Below, piece by piece: positions 23,341 to 37,000 of a stretch of 64,000 bases of DNA. This DNA is from Cryptomeria japonica. Taxonomy: Eukaryota > Streptophyta > Pinopsida > Cupressales > Cupressaceae. The notes under the pieces are model-generated. The model was not told where the DNA came from, ran no database searches, and worked only from the letters and a program-made list of their open reading frames with translations. Made by a program: the position numbers and the translations under genes. The number at the start of each line of letters is the position of its first letter. Position 1 is the first letter of the stretch. The stretch is taken from the NCBI RefSeq assembly GCF_030272615.1, contig NC_081406.1:116033783-116097782 (forward strand), in the 5' to 3' direction.

Positions 23341-24650
23341 AAAATTATAATAAGTAATATATATTATATAGTATTTATAATTTATAATATTGATATATAT
23401 TATTTTAGAATGTTTATTATAAAAATATAAATTTATTTTAAATATTTTAAAATGATATAATATAAATATTTTAAAATTAGTAATATGAATTTTTAGAATA
23501 GTTTCTATTTTAATTATAAACAAGATTTTTGGGTATGGATTTAGAAACTTAGTAAAATTTAAGATTGTTACATATATTATTAATTTATCATTATTTTTAA
23601 TTTTTTAACATTCTTTCTATCTAATTAATACTCTATTTCAAACATATTTAATTTCTTTTATATGTCAATAATTGTGCTTTCATTTATCTTTTTTTTTTGT
23701 TGACAATTAATATTTTTCTTAAAATGTCAAATGAAAGGCATTGCAATAACGAAATTGTCATAAAAAAATCATATAGCAGGCAAGGTAGATGTCAAATTGC
23801 AAACATGTTAGGGTTGCCTAATTTAATGGTTGTGCAAAGAAAAACAAAATTTTCCAAAATGTGGTTTAAATAGATTAATGAGATTATGTGAATAATTTAT
23901 AAACTAATCTAGATTAAATTAGTAATTAGGTTAAGCATATCATTTTTTTTCAATTATGGTGAAATATTTTGTTAAAGACTATTTTTTTTATAACCAAATT
24001 TTTAATTTTATGAAAAATGATATAATATATAAATGTAGATTATAAACTAGCATACCTATATTGTGGGATATCAAATTTAAAAAATATTTAACATTAGCAC
24101 AATAATTAATTTCATATGGGTAGTAAACTCCAAACTTAAGATTAAGTCCTAGCTAATTTTTTCAAATACCATACTATTCCACATTGTGAAAGTTGATTGA
24201 ATACCTTGTTATTATTAGAAGATTATATTTTTATTAAAAACTATTATTTGATTCAAATGTGATATATGGAGAATTATATGTCTCTATTAAAGCTTCCACT
24301 CCAAATGTTAGTTTTTATATTGGAGATATCTTTAAATAGAAGTCAAATCTAGGTTCAATATAGTAACTTGCCTCTAGCATAAGTAATAGAATAAAAATTT
24401 GTCTTTTAAACATACTACTTTGAAAGAATTTCATGGAAATACAAACATATTTTTAAATAGTAGTTTAAGAGAATTGTGTGAAATAGAAAATTAGATTTTG
24501 AATAACAACTTTTAAAAATGTGAAAATTGCAAAGTAATAAACTTTCAAACTATTCATTCTTATAGATTTGTATTATTTAAATAATATTTATTTGATTAAT
24601 ACGATTACTTATAATACTATCATAATATAAGTATAATATATGCCATGGCA
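23341..24650. other. Upstream AT-rich block of copy B
   Basis: This matches the upstream blocks of copies A (about 6290-7640) and C (about 41540-43260), for example in the TATTATTTTAGAATG stretch near 23400 and 41575. It is gene-free DNA that resumes exactly where the truncated Copia ends. Confidence 0.7.
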
Positions 24651-26300
24651 AGCAAACTTTGATCATTGGACCAACATTTTTATAAGATCATGGTGAACAA
24701 TGATTACATCTATCACATCAGCGTTGTCTATGAAGGACGATGTGGTTCTTGTTGGAAGTGGAGACACTCTGAGAGGGGGGGGGTGAATCAGAGTGTAATA
24801 ATTTTAACAAGAACTTCTTATAAACTTGACAATTTTGATTCACAATAAGCACAGATGACTGAAAGTTGAAAAGACTGAACAAATGAGACTTAACACCTTG
24901 ATATAATACTTTTAACGAAGCATGAATTATACAATAGAACCAACAGAAAAACTTGATTCATGCTTTTCAGAAAATAAAATGTTATTGAGTCTTTTACAAA
25001 AACATGAAACATCTAAACAAGTATTTCAAAGGTTGCATCACATAAATTCAACAAAACAGAGTATGTAATGAAAAGAGCTAAAGACATGAAGTATTAGAGC
25101 ATAAACCAGTAAGACAAACTGAGACAAGACAATGCACATAACACCATAGTTTTCATGAGTGGAAAACCCTCCTGGGGTAGAAAAACCACTCGGTAAGATC
25201 CCTTATATTATTTCAAAGAGCACCAACTCAGTTCACAAGATTTAGAAACCACAAGGCCTCAAGGAGCACCAACCCCTCTTTCTTATCCAATAAAAAACAT
25301 TCCAACTCGAGCTACAGCCACTGGTAAATTTATGAATGCACTTAATTTTGCAGTCACAAAACCATCAGTGATTGGAGCGAGTATATTTTACCAATCTATA
25401 CAAATGATTCTCTCTAAAAGATTTTGCAACAATATTCTTCAAGGCTTTGAATCATAGATATAAAATAATAACATTCTTTTAAAGGAATTAAACACTATCA
25501 GAGAGAAAAACTCAATCTCTGAACAAAATAATTTCAACCATTATAGCCTCATGTACTCTGCAACAAAACAGAGTAAGACTCTCAAACCCTCGCCTATCTA
25601 AGATCTCTGATAGCCTCATACACAGCACTTTCTTTTCTTTTTTCAACAAATTCTTTGTCTTTCCCCTTATACACACTCCTCTCTCACATTTCAGTATAAA
25701 CTGTTCTGTATTTAAACCGTTTTTTTCCCCAAACTAAAAAACGTCTTCAAGAATAACCCTCATATAGGGTTACCAAAAACCTTACGGGAATTTGCAAACT
25801 GAAAACAAATAACTGATTAACTGTGCAACGGAAAGAGAAGCTGAGAGATAAACTAAAGATGCTTGATTTCCCAAATATGAAAACTAAAAATAAGCAAAGT
25901 CTGTTTCCTTATTTCCATTTTTCATAACTGAAAAACCTGATTCGAAATATCTGAATCTTTTAAACATATGAACAAGAATAATACCTGTAATACGCAACCT
26001 CATTGATAACTGAAAAGAAACTAACCAGAAATCCATTAAGCTCACTGTTAAGTCCACTCTTGCATCATTCTTTTCAACCAAACAAACTAACTCGAGCTCC
26101 TTAGCTACAGCGGCGGCTGCATCTCTCATGGCGTCTAGGGTTTGAGACGGACTTCAAACTTGTTCAAAAACAAAATGAAACACAAAAACGATGCTTCCAA
26201 AAAAAAAAACTTTTAATCTGTCGGTCACAAAGAGTATTCCGAAGTATATGCTGTTAGTCCATAGAAAAATTAAACATAATATTAACCAAAGATGTCGTTC
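24651..26300. other. Unassigned sequence with a G-rich hairpin; no gene seen
   Basis: At 24765-24795 the 8-base arms CACTCTGA and TCAGAGTG flank a loop with nine G in a row. The rest includes AG-rich and AC-rich, non-coding-looking stretches. The GGGGGGTGAATCAGAG type of motif recurs in plant repeats, so this may be a non-coding transposable element, but I cannot define its ends. Confidence 0.4.
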
Positions 26301-26320
26301 AATAAATGCCAAGTCAGTGT

Positions 26321-26448
26321 TATTCACTGTATCCGTGTCACCAGCCTGGCCCGAGAGAAAGGCGTTTTAAAAATATAACACGTCAGCTTAACTCAATGTA
26401 TCCGTGTCATCACCCTGGCCCGAGAGAAAGGCTTTTTAAGAATACAAC
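26321..26448. repeat. Two-copy tandem repeat, period 69 bp
   Basis: Two units of about 60 bases share TGTATCCGTGTCA (at 26328 and 26397) and CCTGGCCCGAGAGAAAGG. They differ at about ten positions. Both are flanked by short AT-rich sequence. Confidence 0.85.
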
Positions 26449-26559
26449 CACATGTTTAATACACTTGCCTCAAAATATGAAACTTAAGCAACTCAACTTC
26501 CCCCTTTTAATTTTCTTGTCATCGAGGACAAAAGTATCAAAGAGCAACAGTTCTATGGT

Positions 26560-28289
26560 TTTTTTTTTGGTGTAGTCTCCTATGCATGGTTTTGTTAGCA
26601 GGCTGGCATTGTTTGTCTTGGATCAATCTATGATTTTGTTTGATATGGAACTAATTCAGTTGATGGTTATTCTCCCATCTAGATCGGTGCTCCTTCACAA
26701 TGCCTTGGTTTGTAGATTTTCTTTTAACCAAGTGTATTACCTCTAGAGGCTGATGCATTTGTTGTGGTTGGTGTTGTGAATAACTTTGGTCGAGGCTTAA
26801 AATCTGTTCCATGACATTGGTTTCTTTTACCTAGGACACAATGGATTTTGATTTGGTTTGTGTTTAGTTTGAGGCTGGCTGGATTATCGATCAGGCTCCT
26901 TTATCCTTCATCATCTCGCATGGGGCATTGTTCGATTCATCTGGCTCAAGTTGCTGTTGTACATACATTCCATGGATTTGCCTTGATTTCTATTAGGATT
27001 ATTTCAATCTTCATTGTTCCAATTTGCTGACGGCTTTGATTGGATCGATAGGCCCATTTTTTTCCAGTTTGGTGACTTTCTCACTTAAATGGTACTTTGA
27101 CACAACCAAATTAGTTCTTCCGTCGGCAATTGGAGAGGCTTTCATTAGATTGGTGTCATGGTCTTTAAGGAATGCAAATCATGGGATTCCTTGCACAGTG
27201 ACCTTGTTTGCCTTCCTTGATCATTATTTCTCTTTGGCTAGTGATGTGTTGTTGTAGGGCTTCAGGGATCATTTTCTTACCAGTGTTCCAGTTTGCCCAA
27301 TCTAGTTGAGATATGTGGAGGTTGTGTTTCTTTCATTTGGAGCTGTCACATCGCATACTTGTTATGCCCTCTCAGTAGTCACTGTGGGTTGATATCACCC
27401 AATTCTTGGCAAGATCTGATCATTGGATGTTTGTTCTTTGCACCATGTAGTGTGTTGGCCATGAGTTATGCTGGCTTGATTGAACAGGTCTGTTACATGG
27501 TGTGTTTGGCACACAAATTTTGAACCAATGTATTGTGGGATATTCAACATGGACTCGCAGCTTTCTACTAGCGGTTGGTGGAATTTTTCCATTGTTTGCA
27601 AGGTCAAACGAGTGTGATTGTTGCTAGTTCATTTTGTGGCCTGCAAATTGCGATCTGTATCTTTTTATTAATCACAAGCACACATAGCATTGCATTTGAT
27701 GATCTCTACTCCCTTATCTGGCCAAATCAGCTAGTGTTGTCAAGCTGTGGATGGACCTTTAGGTTTTTCACCCGTTTCGTGGATAGTTTGCGGTGGGCCT
27801 ATGATGCGCTGTGAATTCAAGTATTTCTCCCACATTGGTTGCAAGAAGCTCATTTTGTTTCTTTTTATATGTGTGGACTTCAAAAGTACTTGAGTATTTG
27901 TTTTGGGCTACTATCGATTTGCTGTCTATCAATGGTGGTTATTTTGGGCCCACATGTGACTTCGGTGACTTCTTGCTTTAGCCATGGCTTGTTTTTGCCT
28001 CTAGTGCTTGTGGGTGTAATTACTTTGTTGATATCATTTCCTTTCAAAGGTGGTGTTTATTTTGTGTGCTAGTTTCATGGAGATGTATGTGGAAAGTGGT
28101 TATGAGAATGAGGGGGTGGTGCACAAAGATCTTGCCAACCTTTCTTCTCCTCCACCTTTGTTGTTCATATCATTTCAATCTGAAAAATATATCTTTATTC
28201 AATGCAATGGGACCTTGTTCAAGGTTATTTGTTGTGGCAAGATGGTCAGGGTAGATAGAAGAACTTTAAAGATCAAGTAGGGAATGGTG
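26560..28289. other. GT-rich sequence, no gene recognised
   Basis: The composition shifts here to T- and G-rich plus-strand sequence with several open frames of 60-80 codons. They are hydrophobic because of the base composition and have no family motif. The stretch ends where the LINE 3' fragment begins, so it could be part of that element or an unrelated insertion. Confidence 0.4.
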
Positions 28290-29475
28290 ATGATATCTTA
28301 GATACTAATAGAAGAAAAATGGTGATGGAGGTCGAGAAATTATTTTCCATCTTGGGAGATTGCTCCTTCCTTTCACCCCACAGAGAGGATGTGTGGATTT
28401 GGCAACATCAACCCTTAGGAACCTTCTCAATAAAATCTTCTTACAAAGCTATAGAGGTTGATACAATGGAAAAATTTAATTGCAATCTTATTTGGGTAAA
28501 AGGCTTAATTCCCAAAATTACTTGCTTTTTGTGGGTTATGGCCCATGCTAACGTTCTAACTATTGATAACCTAAACAAGAGAGGTTTCCCTATTGTTAAT
28601 AAATGTATCCTATGCTGCAAGGATCTTGAAAGAATTGATCATACTTTTCTACATTGCCAATTTGCGAGAGAAGTATGGTCAGAGATGTTAGCTCGCATCA
28701 TGATAGCTTGGACTATCCTGGGTAATATGAGGTAATATGAGAAGTTTGATGGAATAATGGAGTCAAATTCCTTTTACCCATCCTATTATCATAAACCTAT
28801 GCTTCCAAATTCCCCCATTCATTTTGTGGAATATATGGAAGGAGAAAAACAACAGAATATTTACAGAGGAGGCCAGAAATAGTAAAATGTCATTTCATAT
28901 TATAAAACAACAAATAAGGAGAATGGGAATGCTGCTTTCTCTGGTCCATCTAAAATCTTGCTTATCCTATTGGATCTTAGAATTAAACAATACTAGGGAA
29001 TTACACATAATCTTATGAATTTGAAATGGGACAAAATGATTTTAACGAAAGTGTGTACTTGGTCCCCGTCAGATACGGGATGGATTAAATGCAACTTAGA
29101 TGGCTGATCTAAAGGCAACCCCAGGTTATCTGGAGTAGGAGGCATTATCAGATATTGCAGAGGTCATTTGATAGAAGGATACTTTGGGTAGAGGTTCTAA
29201 TAATAGGGTGAAGGTTGTTGCTACCTGGAAAGGGCTTAGGTGTCTTTGTCAGTTGAATTGTCAAAGTGTCATCTTCGAAGGTGACTCAAAACTGATAGTG
29301 GATTTCTTAAATGGTAAGGTTAATATCCCACTGGAAATAAAATAAATAGTGAAAGAGAGCACAAGGATGGTGGAGTACTTTCCCAAAATTAAAATCTAAC
29401 ATATTTTTTGAGACAAAAATAGAGTGGTTGATGAAGTGGCCAACTATGGGTTAAATTGTAATGAATGGCTTCTTT
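28290..29475 (+). pseudogene. LINE 3' fragment: zf-RVT and RNase H
   Basis: The first frame (28319-28735) has the zf-RVT pattern: VWIWQHQPLGTFSIKSSYKA, then NLNKRGFP, CILCCKDLERIDHTFLHC and VWSEM. The next gives LWNIWKEKNNRIF. From about 29050 an RNase H follows with CNLDG, SGVGGIIR, EGDSKLIVDFLNG and NRVVDEVANYG, interrupted by stops. This is the C-terminal end of an L1-type ORF2 that resembles, but is not part of, the 7961-14194 element. No reverse-transcriptase core is present, so it is 5'-truncated or chimeric. Confidence 0.8.
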
Positions 29476-29979
29476 TTAATTTTTTACAAAGTCCTATAGG
29501 ACTATTAAAAAATATTTTATCTAATGAAAGAATTAATTTTTATTTGAGCAACTCGGCCTCCTATATTGGTAATATTGATAAAGAAACAAATTAAACACTC
29601 AATGTTGACTAGGCAAAAGGGTGCCAAATTTTTTTAAATTCAAATTTGGTGAATGAGTTGGCTACTGATCTGGCTCTTACAGGGTGTGTTGATTTGGACT
29701 CCTTTTAGGACTTATCCTAACATGAGTGAAAATAATTTGTTATTAATGTTATGAGAATTATGGAGCGGTCTTATCGCCACTTGGGTTTTATTGCCAAGTA
29801 TAATGAAATTATTAGATGGAAAAGAAATGATTTTATTTTGCTTCTTGGTAATATTTATCATGATATGATGTGTTCTTTCACTTGTGTAAAAGGACTTGAT
29901 GACCATTTTAAAAACTTCCTTTTTCACTACTAATTCTTATTTGGTGGGGTTTGTGATAAGTTTGGTGGGTATTCTTTGT

Positions 29980-31525
29980 GTCATTTCTGAACATATTACC
30001 AATCTACTATGAATCTGATTTATTACATGGGGGTTTAATAAAAAGGTTAGAGCCAAATAATTGTAAGGAACTTCTAAAAAATGAGGAAGTGTGGGACCTG
30101 TTTCATAGAGCTACAATGATGCCTTTCTTCTTTTCTATGAAGGGCTCTAATAGAGAGCTTTTGTCAAGATTTTGCAACTCCTGGTAGAAAGGGGAAGTCA
30201 TTATCAATTGTATCTCTTTCATGGTCACACCTGACTTCACTATAGAGGTTACTATCTTAAAGAATGGGGGGAATAAGGTTGAAAAGAGGAGCTCCGAAAA
30301 CTACAAGAGCTACCTAAAGAAATTTTTCGACAAAGGTGAAAAACTAGTGGTGGTGTAGAATGGGTATGATCGCTCTATCCTCCCTAAACCATATGGCATG
30401 GTAAGCTACTTTGTCATGAAATATTTCACACAGGAAAGGCTTTATACTAATGTGCATGGATTTCATTTCCCTATTCTTAATCACATTAGGAATGATGCAA
30501 GAATTAATTTTCCTTATTACCTATTTACTTCTTTGTCTATAAGTATCTTGGAAGGGGTCATCCCTTCACTCCATCAAGTGCTCATTTACACTCTTGAAAA
30601 GTATTTGTTTGACTGTTTCCCTCACCACAGTCATTTGCTAACCCTACCTAGGCATTCTGAGTCTAGAGATTAAGCCCCTCACTTTTTTGTTCAAATTGAG
30701 CTTATCAAAATTAATCCATCAAATGAGCAATCCTCTGCCTCAAAAACTAAGGGTAAAAACCCCAGAGTTGATCCTACTTATGAATCCCTTTAGGTTTCCT
30801 TTCTCAAAATGACCCTTGAAAAATGAAAAGCTACGACCCCAAAAACCAGCGACACTAAAGCAAGGAAAATTGAGAAAGACTCCAACTAGAAGCAGATAAC
30901 TATTGATCTGGACTTGCATAATTCTAAGGTGGAGGAGGAAAATCTATATGAAAAGGAGAAACATAAGGGAATCTCTAGGAAAAGGCACTTGACTTGCCTC
31001 CTCGCCAAGGGAAAAATAGAGAAATTAGAAACGAAAGGGGCTTCCCATAAACCTGCTAAGATTTTTACCCCTAAAGATGATGATGTCTCTTCAGATGATG
31101 ATTCTGAGGATGAGGAATTTTAGAAGGGTGGGGAGGAGAAAAAGGGTGATAGTAGGGAGGACTCAAAGGGTTTAAGTGATTCTCTAGAAGAAAAATATAA
31201 CTCGGACTAGAATTTCCTATACTCGGTGGCCTTTGATGATGATGAAATGGTGCCCTATTCCCAAAATTCCCCAATTGATAATGAAGAGATCAATGAAAAA
31301 TAATTTTGAAGTTAGATTTTTGACATATTTTTCAAGGTCATGAATCTTGAGGAGATGGTGGAGGAATACAAGAAAGTTTATAGGCTTTTGGGAGACACCC
31401 TGCATTCCCTTTGTGCTATCACCAATGGGGTTAGGAGGAAAGTAGCCACGGGGTTTTTTTTAAGACAACCATATGAAGAAGAAAACCAAAAAACTAAAGG
31501 GCAAAGACAACATGTAGGAGGATGA
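29980..31525 (+). pseudogene. Repeat-encoded protein of unknown family, copy 1
   Basis: Nearly continuous plus-strand frames from 29978 encode LEPNNCKELLKNEEVWDLF, then LSRFCNSW, VIINCISFMV and, near 30400-30560, SYFVMKYFTQERLYTN. After a stop near 30673 the sequence becomes Lys/Glu-rich and strongly acidic (DDDVSSDDDSEDEEF near 31075-31120). The segments match 45540-46103 and the right-edge frame at 63766-64000. I do not know a named domain. The pattern loosely recalls plant-mobile-domain-like ORFs carried by plant retroelements, but that is a guess. Stops make it inactive. Confidence 0.6.
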
Positions 31526-31529
31526 ATAG

Positions 31530-34079
31530 AAGGAGTATGTGACATGCCCTTAAGTCTGGTAGGAGCACATGAAGGGATTAGTTAGGAATTAGAATCTCAT
31601 CAAGGGTGATTAGGTGGTTGTTGGGTCAGTGGTTTTTTTCGATAGCTCAAGATTTAATTTTTGGTTTAGTTAGTATTATTTATGGCCCCTCTTTGTTAAT
31701 TATGCTTTGTTTTATTTCTCGAAACTTATGGTTAATTGGGCCTACATGCCATCTAAGTATCTTAGGTTTTATTATGATTATGGACATTGCTATGACTATG
31801 GACTTTTATCAATTATTTGCTAGTATTCTCAAACTTGGTAGGAGGCAATATAGTAGGTTGATTATGCATAGCTACATTTATATGCTAGTTTTTTATTACT
31901 TCTAAGGGCTTCCTTTGATTATTGTTGGTTGCCTGGCTACGTGATGTCTGAGGCTATTTTGTTGCTCCATGGTTTTGCTGATTTATGAGGGTTTAGGGGC
32001 CCTTCCCTGCTAAAGTAATAAAAAACATATTTGTGGTTTAAAATTGTATTTAATTTATAACACCCTATTTAAACATTTGTGTAGAGGATATGTTATTTTC
32101 CTTCAATAGATATCCTTGAAACTTGAATACCAATTTGTGGCCTAAGTACCATGTAAATTTCACTTTTTCCAAAGATCTCTATGTGTTATTCAAATAGTTT
32201 CAAAACAACAAGAATCTTGATTTATGTAAATAGCTTTAATTTAAATCATGCTCTATTGTATGATCTTTGTATAGTGCTTATTTGTATTGACTGGGTTGTA
32301 TCTTTATTCTCTTTAGCTACCTATTGGTAGCTTCTATTATTTGTAAATTTGTTTCATTTAATATAAAAAAATCATTTTTGTGATCGATCTAAATTTGTTA
32401 TTTATAACCCCCCAGAACTATTTATCATCAAAATCCAACTGAATATCCATTTTATGCTCTTAGAACCACACAAAAAGTTTCATCCCTTTCACATAAAAAA
32501 GGATTGTCCTGAGAAACAAGAGGCATACTGCAACTTTGGCTTTGTATTTGCTACTCTCATACAACTCCTTTTGGTGGATTTCATTGTTTGGTGATGTTTA
32601 GTGAAGAGACCTATTGGATTATTTAACGCCCATTCTATTAGAAGAGATTTGTGTGAATTCAAAAGTGAATTTTACATTATTTTCTATGGTGGCATTAAAT
32701 GAAAGATATTTTATTGGTTTATTATGGGTTTCATATCCCAAGTAGTCTTTTGTTACAAATTGAAGTCTTTTCATAGGGCTCATTATGGACTTTAATAAAT
32801 ATAAATCAAAGTCTTTCTAGGTATTTGTAAGTTGAAAATTTCCTTCCATTTGATTTAAAGTCTATAAAATAATAATCAAATAAGTTCATTGATTGCTCCA
32901 GAGCATATGCAAACAAGACTTGCATTGTAGCATAGTTCCTAACAAATGCTGGTAGGACATTTTTCACAAATAACCTTGAGAAAAATTAAACTTTTCCAAA
33001 TGAACCATTGGATTCCTTCTCATCCCCACAAGCCACATGACTTGTAGAGATTTTAGAATATATACAATTGTAGGCTACTAGGGAAAAAATTAATTTGAAT
33101 TCTTTTTAGATACTATTATAAACCTACACAATAACCAGTTCTTTTGCTAACTAATGTCACACTTGATTTATAAAATCTCAATCACTAAGAAAATGATGAT
33201 GGCATTTGGTAGGATTTACACAAAATTATCCTCCCATGCTCCTAGACTTACATGCCAAATAAGCCTGCAACATAGAACACCTAGCAATCTTAGTTGGAAA
33301 ATAGGTTTAACATAGAAATTATTTAGTGTTCAAATATTATTTTTGTTTTAAAACAAAAGGAAAATTACAAAATATATTTTTTCAAGGATTTCCATAGTTA
33401 AAATATTGGAAGCAAATTATCTAATTTTCAATTGTCAAAATTTGAAACTCATTATAAACTTAAGTTTTTGACTTTGGGTGTAATTCATCCTTGATACTTG
33501 CACACAAGAACAAATATAGAATTATTTCCAAAAATGATATCTACAAATAGAAACAAAAGACAAATACACTTGTAAAAGAAAAAGGAATTATCTCAAAGGA
33601 TGAACATGAAAAACTTATCTCTATGTATAGACATCTATTGATATTGTTTGTCATCAAGTATTATTAATTTGAGAATGAAACTAACTACTCTTTAGCTATT
33701 TAGGAAATAAATTACATAAGTCAATATTTCATAAATAACAAGTCTATGTATCAGAGTGGTCCTATCAGTAGGCCAGAATATCATTCTGATTCAAAACTAG
33801 AACTCAAATTCACTATGATGCTATAGTAGGGTTTGATTCAATAGAAGTTTTTCCAAAAACTAACTCAATATTAAGGTTTATCCTAATAATGGTGTTGCAA
33901 CTTAATATGGCGAAACTATTAGTCTTAATTGAGTAGCAAAGATGCAAGTGAACATGGTAGTAGGACTCGATTTGGCAAACAATCTAGAGAAAGATGGCAA
34001 TATTTAGCTCAAAGAAAGTATAACAGCTAGCAAATAGAGTCAGTCAATTGTAAGCTGTCACAATACTAAATATAGTTAA
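31530..34079. other. AT-rich sequence, no gene seen
   Basis: Open frames here are short and without motifs. Near 32290-32370 the sequence ends with a stretch ending in a short A-run (ATATAAAAAAATC), which could be the 3' tail of a non-LTR element containing the preceding reading frames. That is inference. The rest shows no repeats that I could match inside the window. Confidence 0.4.
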
Positions 34080-37000
34080 AGAAAATTCACTACATATTCT
34101 TGCAAGTACCCATAATAGCTAAAGTAAATCAAACTATTCATACTAGAGTCAAAGCTACTATGTGCATTGATGCCATAACCACCTTAGCATGCATTCTTTG
34201 GTAGGATATTTAAATTCAAAGAAACATTACATGTACCTTAAGGTTACAAAAGTTATTGCAAGAATATACTATGGTTAAAAAAGTGCATTGGAGATTGTGT
34301 TAAAAACTTAGAGGTACACTAATAATCTCAATAAGGATGACAAACGAATTCTAAGACAATTTTCAAAGCTACTCACCCATATATCAATAAAATAATACAA
34401 ATTCCCTATATTTTTTAAAATATGTATTTGCTGCTCCGGTAGGTATGGCAACTTTACACCATTAAAAAAAGGAAATTATTTTAGTGCTTGGATTATACTG
34501 TAAGATTATATGAATTGCATAATATTTACTATTCCATGCCATCTTCTAAGAATTATAACACTATCTTTAATTTTGAATTGTATGTCTAAGTGGAAGGTCA
34601 CAATTTTTTTATTAGGTAAAACAGCCTTTTAAGAGCCCCAAAATCCTTTTCAAAAGACGGAAGGTCACAAAGTTCAATATCAATGCAGATTTCATATTTA
34701 GGAAATATTGGAAGATGGATCCAAAGGAATGTTGGCAACTGTGTAAATGCAATTATTTCAACTGCTCTAATCTAGTTATCCCAACAACATCAACTCCTCT
34801 GTATAAATTCTCCCTTTCATCATTGAATGACATATCAAACATTCACTATTTTGTTTCTTCATTTAGTATTAGAGTGTTATGTAGGGCATGTGATTTGCAA
34901 GGCATAAAGATGAAGGAATTGAGGGTGTTATGCTCTTGTGATTAACTCTGGCACACCAACAAAGATCCTTCATTATTTTTTGTGGTTTGTTTCCTTCTAC
35001 GTGCAGTCCACATGGGAAATGGACAACAATGGATGAAAAACATGTGAATATACTTGTTCAACTAGATTAGTTGCTAAAGGGGATTGAAAATGTTATGCAC
35101 TTACTAGTTAAGCATTGTAGATCCAAGCCAACTACTGAACAAGAAAGAAACATTAATATCATAGGATTTGCAAGAGTTATTATTCTACCAACTAATCTTT
35201 GATTAATTCATATGGGTCTATGATGTGCATAAAAGTGCAAATGGAATAGCGATATTTTTGGTCATTAATAATATGTAGCATGAGGGGCTTTCTATCTTAA
35301 AGTACTCTATATGAGATCTTTTTGAACTATTTTTTTCAAACAAATCAAGTTCATCTAGAGTCTTGATAGTCGATAGAAGAAAACCAGACTTTCATGAGTA
35401 GAGCTTGTGGATATTCCAGGCCTATCCAAGTTGATATGCACAATAGTAACCAACTCACTTTCTCATACATGATATCTTTAGTTGGTTGTGATGTTTAACA
35501 TTAGTGAGATATACAACTTTTTCAACATCAAAAGATCCAATGTATAGGAGTAATACAAGCTTATCATATTGAGAACACATATTCATAAGTTCTTTAAGTA
35601 TGCCATGGGACATCTCAGAAAGTGAAGTACATTTTATAAAATCATACCTTGGAGAGTTATCATTGATAGTTTAGTTATACACTTTTGCATACCTAGTCAT
35701 TTGCATGAATAATTTTGGTATAAGCAAAGTTGACATAACATATTAGAGGTGCTCATTGGAGGTATAAGAAATTTTTTTTTAATACATCTCCATGGGTGTA
35801 TTATTGATCAACAATGAAACCTTTGTTTATTCATATGAATACATGTATGGGTTAGTCAAGTTTGGTTAGTGATTACACGGATGACTATATAATAAATGAA
35901 CAAAATGAACTTGTAGGGATTACGAATATTTCAATGAAGAAAGAGAAACCATATGAAAATAAAAACAAGGAAAGTGCATTCCAAATCATAACAATTGTTG
36001 AGTATTATATAGAGGAATTTATGAATGTCGCCAATAGTTTTTCTTCAAATTTTGAGGTTGTCTTTGGTACATCTATCAAGGCCTCCATAGACTCATTTAA
36101 GATATCAAATGGATAATTTGTAACAGGTTCAACTTGAAGGTTGGTGGTGTCAGAGGATGGAGGATTTTCATCCTCTCAAGTTAGCTTCTTGCTTTGAGAT
36201 GATGTTTTACCTGAGAAGCATTTTTTGGTTTTAGTATTTCTTGCCTTTAGTTATCCTTTTGATGCTAATAGATTTGAAGAATGAATGTGCTATGAAGGTT
36301 ATATTTTGGAGACACATTTGAGATTTTGAGTTGAGCTCAATATGGATTGTTATCAAATGAGCTTCAAAGTATATGATCAATAATTATACCCTTTCACGGT
36401 CATTAGACAATGGTAGAGATCTATGATATCCATTAGGGATCATTGTTGAATAATTCAAGACTCTGTGATTCAACAATTCAGGATTAAGAGCTTAATAACA
36501 TAGCTCGAAGCTACACTTTTTTGAGGGTCAAGAGACAACTTGATGGCGCCCCACTTGGTTTAGGTTTTGCTTCTTCAAGAGAAGATATTCTAAAAATATT
36601 TATTCATATAATTTAATTAGCAAGTTTTGTCATGTAAGCCTTAAGGCGAAGTCACTAAGGCAAGTTTTAGGATCAATGTAATAAGGAGGGAAATATTGGT
36701 GTATATTACATTACAACTATGTAAATGTAGTTATTTCAACTGCTATGGTTTGGTTATCCCAACAACATCAATACCTCTGTATAAATTCTTCCTTTCATCA
36801 TTGAATAACATATCAAACATTCACTTTTCTTTTTTTTCAAGGAAGATGTCACTCTCACAAATGTGAGAAGTCACAAAGAAAGTAAACGGATTCTTTGATA
36901 TATTAAGTATAGATTTGCATGACTTGAAGTTTAACCTAAGTTTTAACATTGAAAACAATAATACTAACATTTCAATTAAAAAAAAGTGGATATTTTGATG

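Noticed and set aside
27024-28072. Hydrophobic ORFs as a membrane protein gene
   Set aside because: The hydrophobicity follows from T-rich plus-strand composition. The frames are short, do not join by plausible splice sites, and show no family motif.
35862-36116. An ORF inside the 2.1-kb LTR element as a gag gene
   Set aside because: It is only 84 codons, without a knuckle or gag pattern, and is flanked by stops in all frames.
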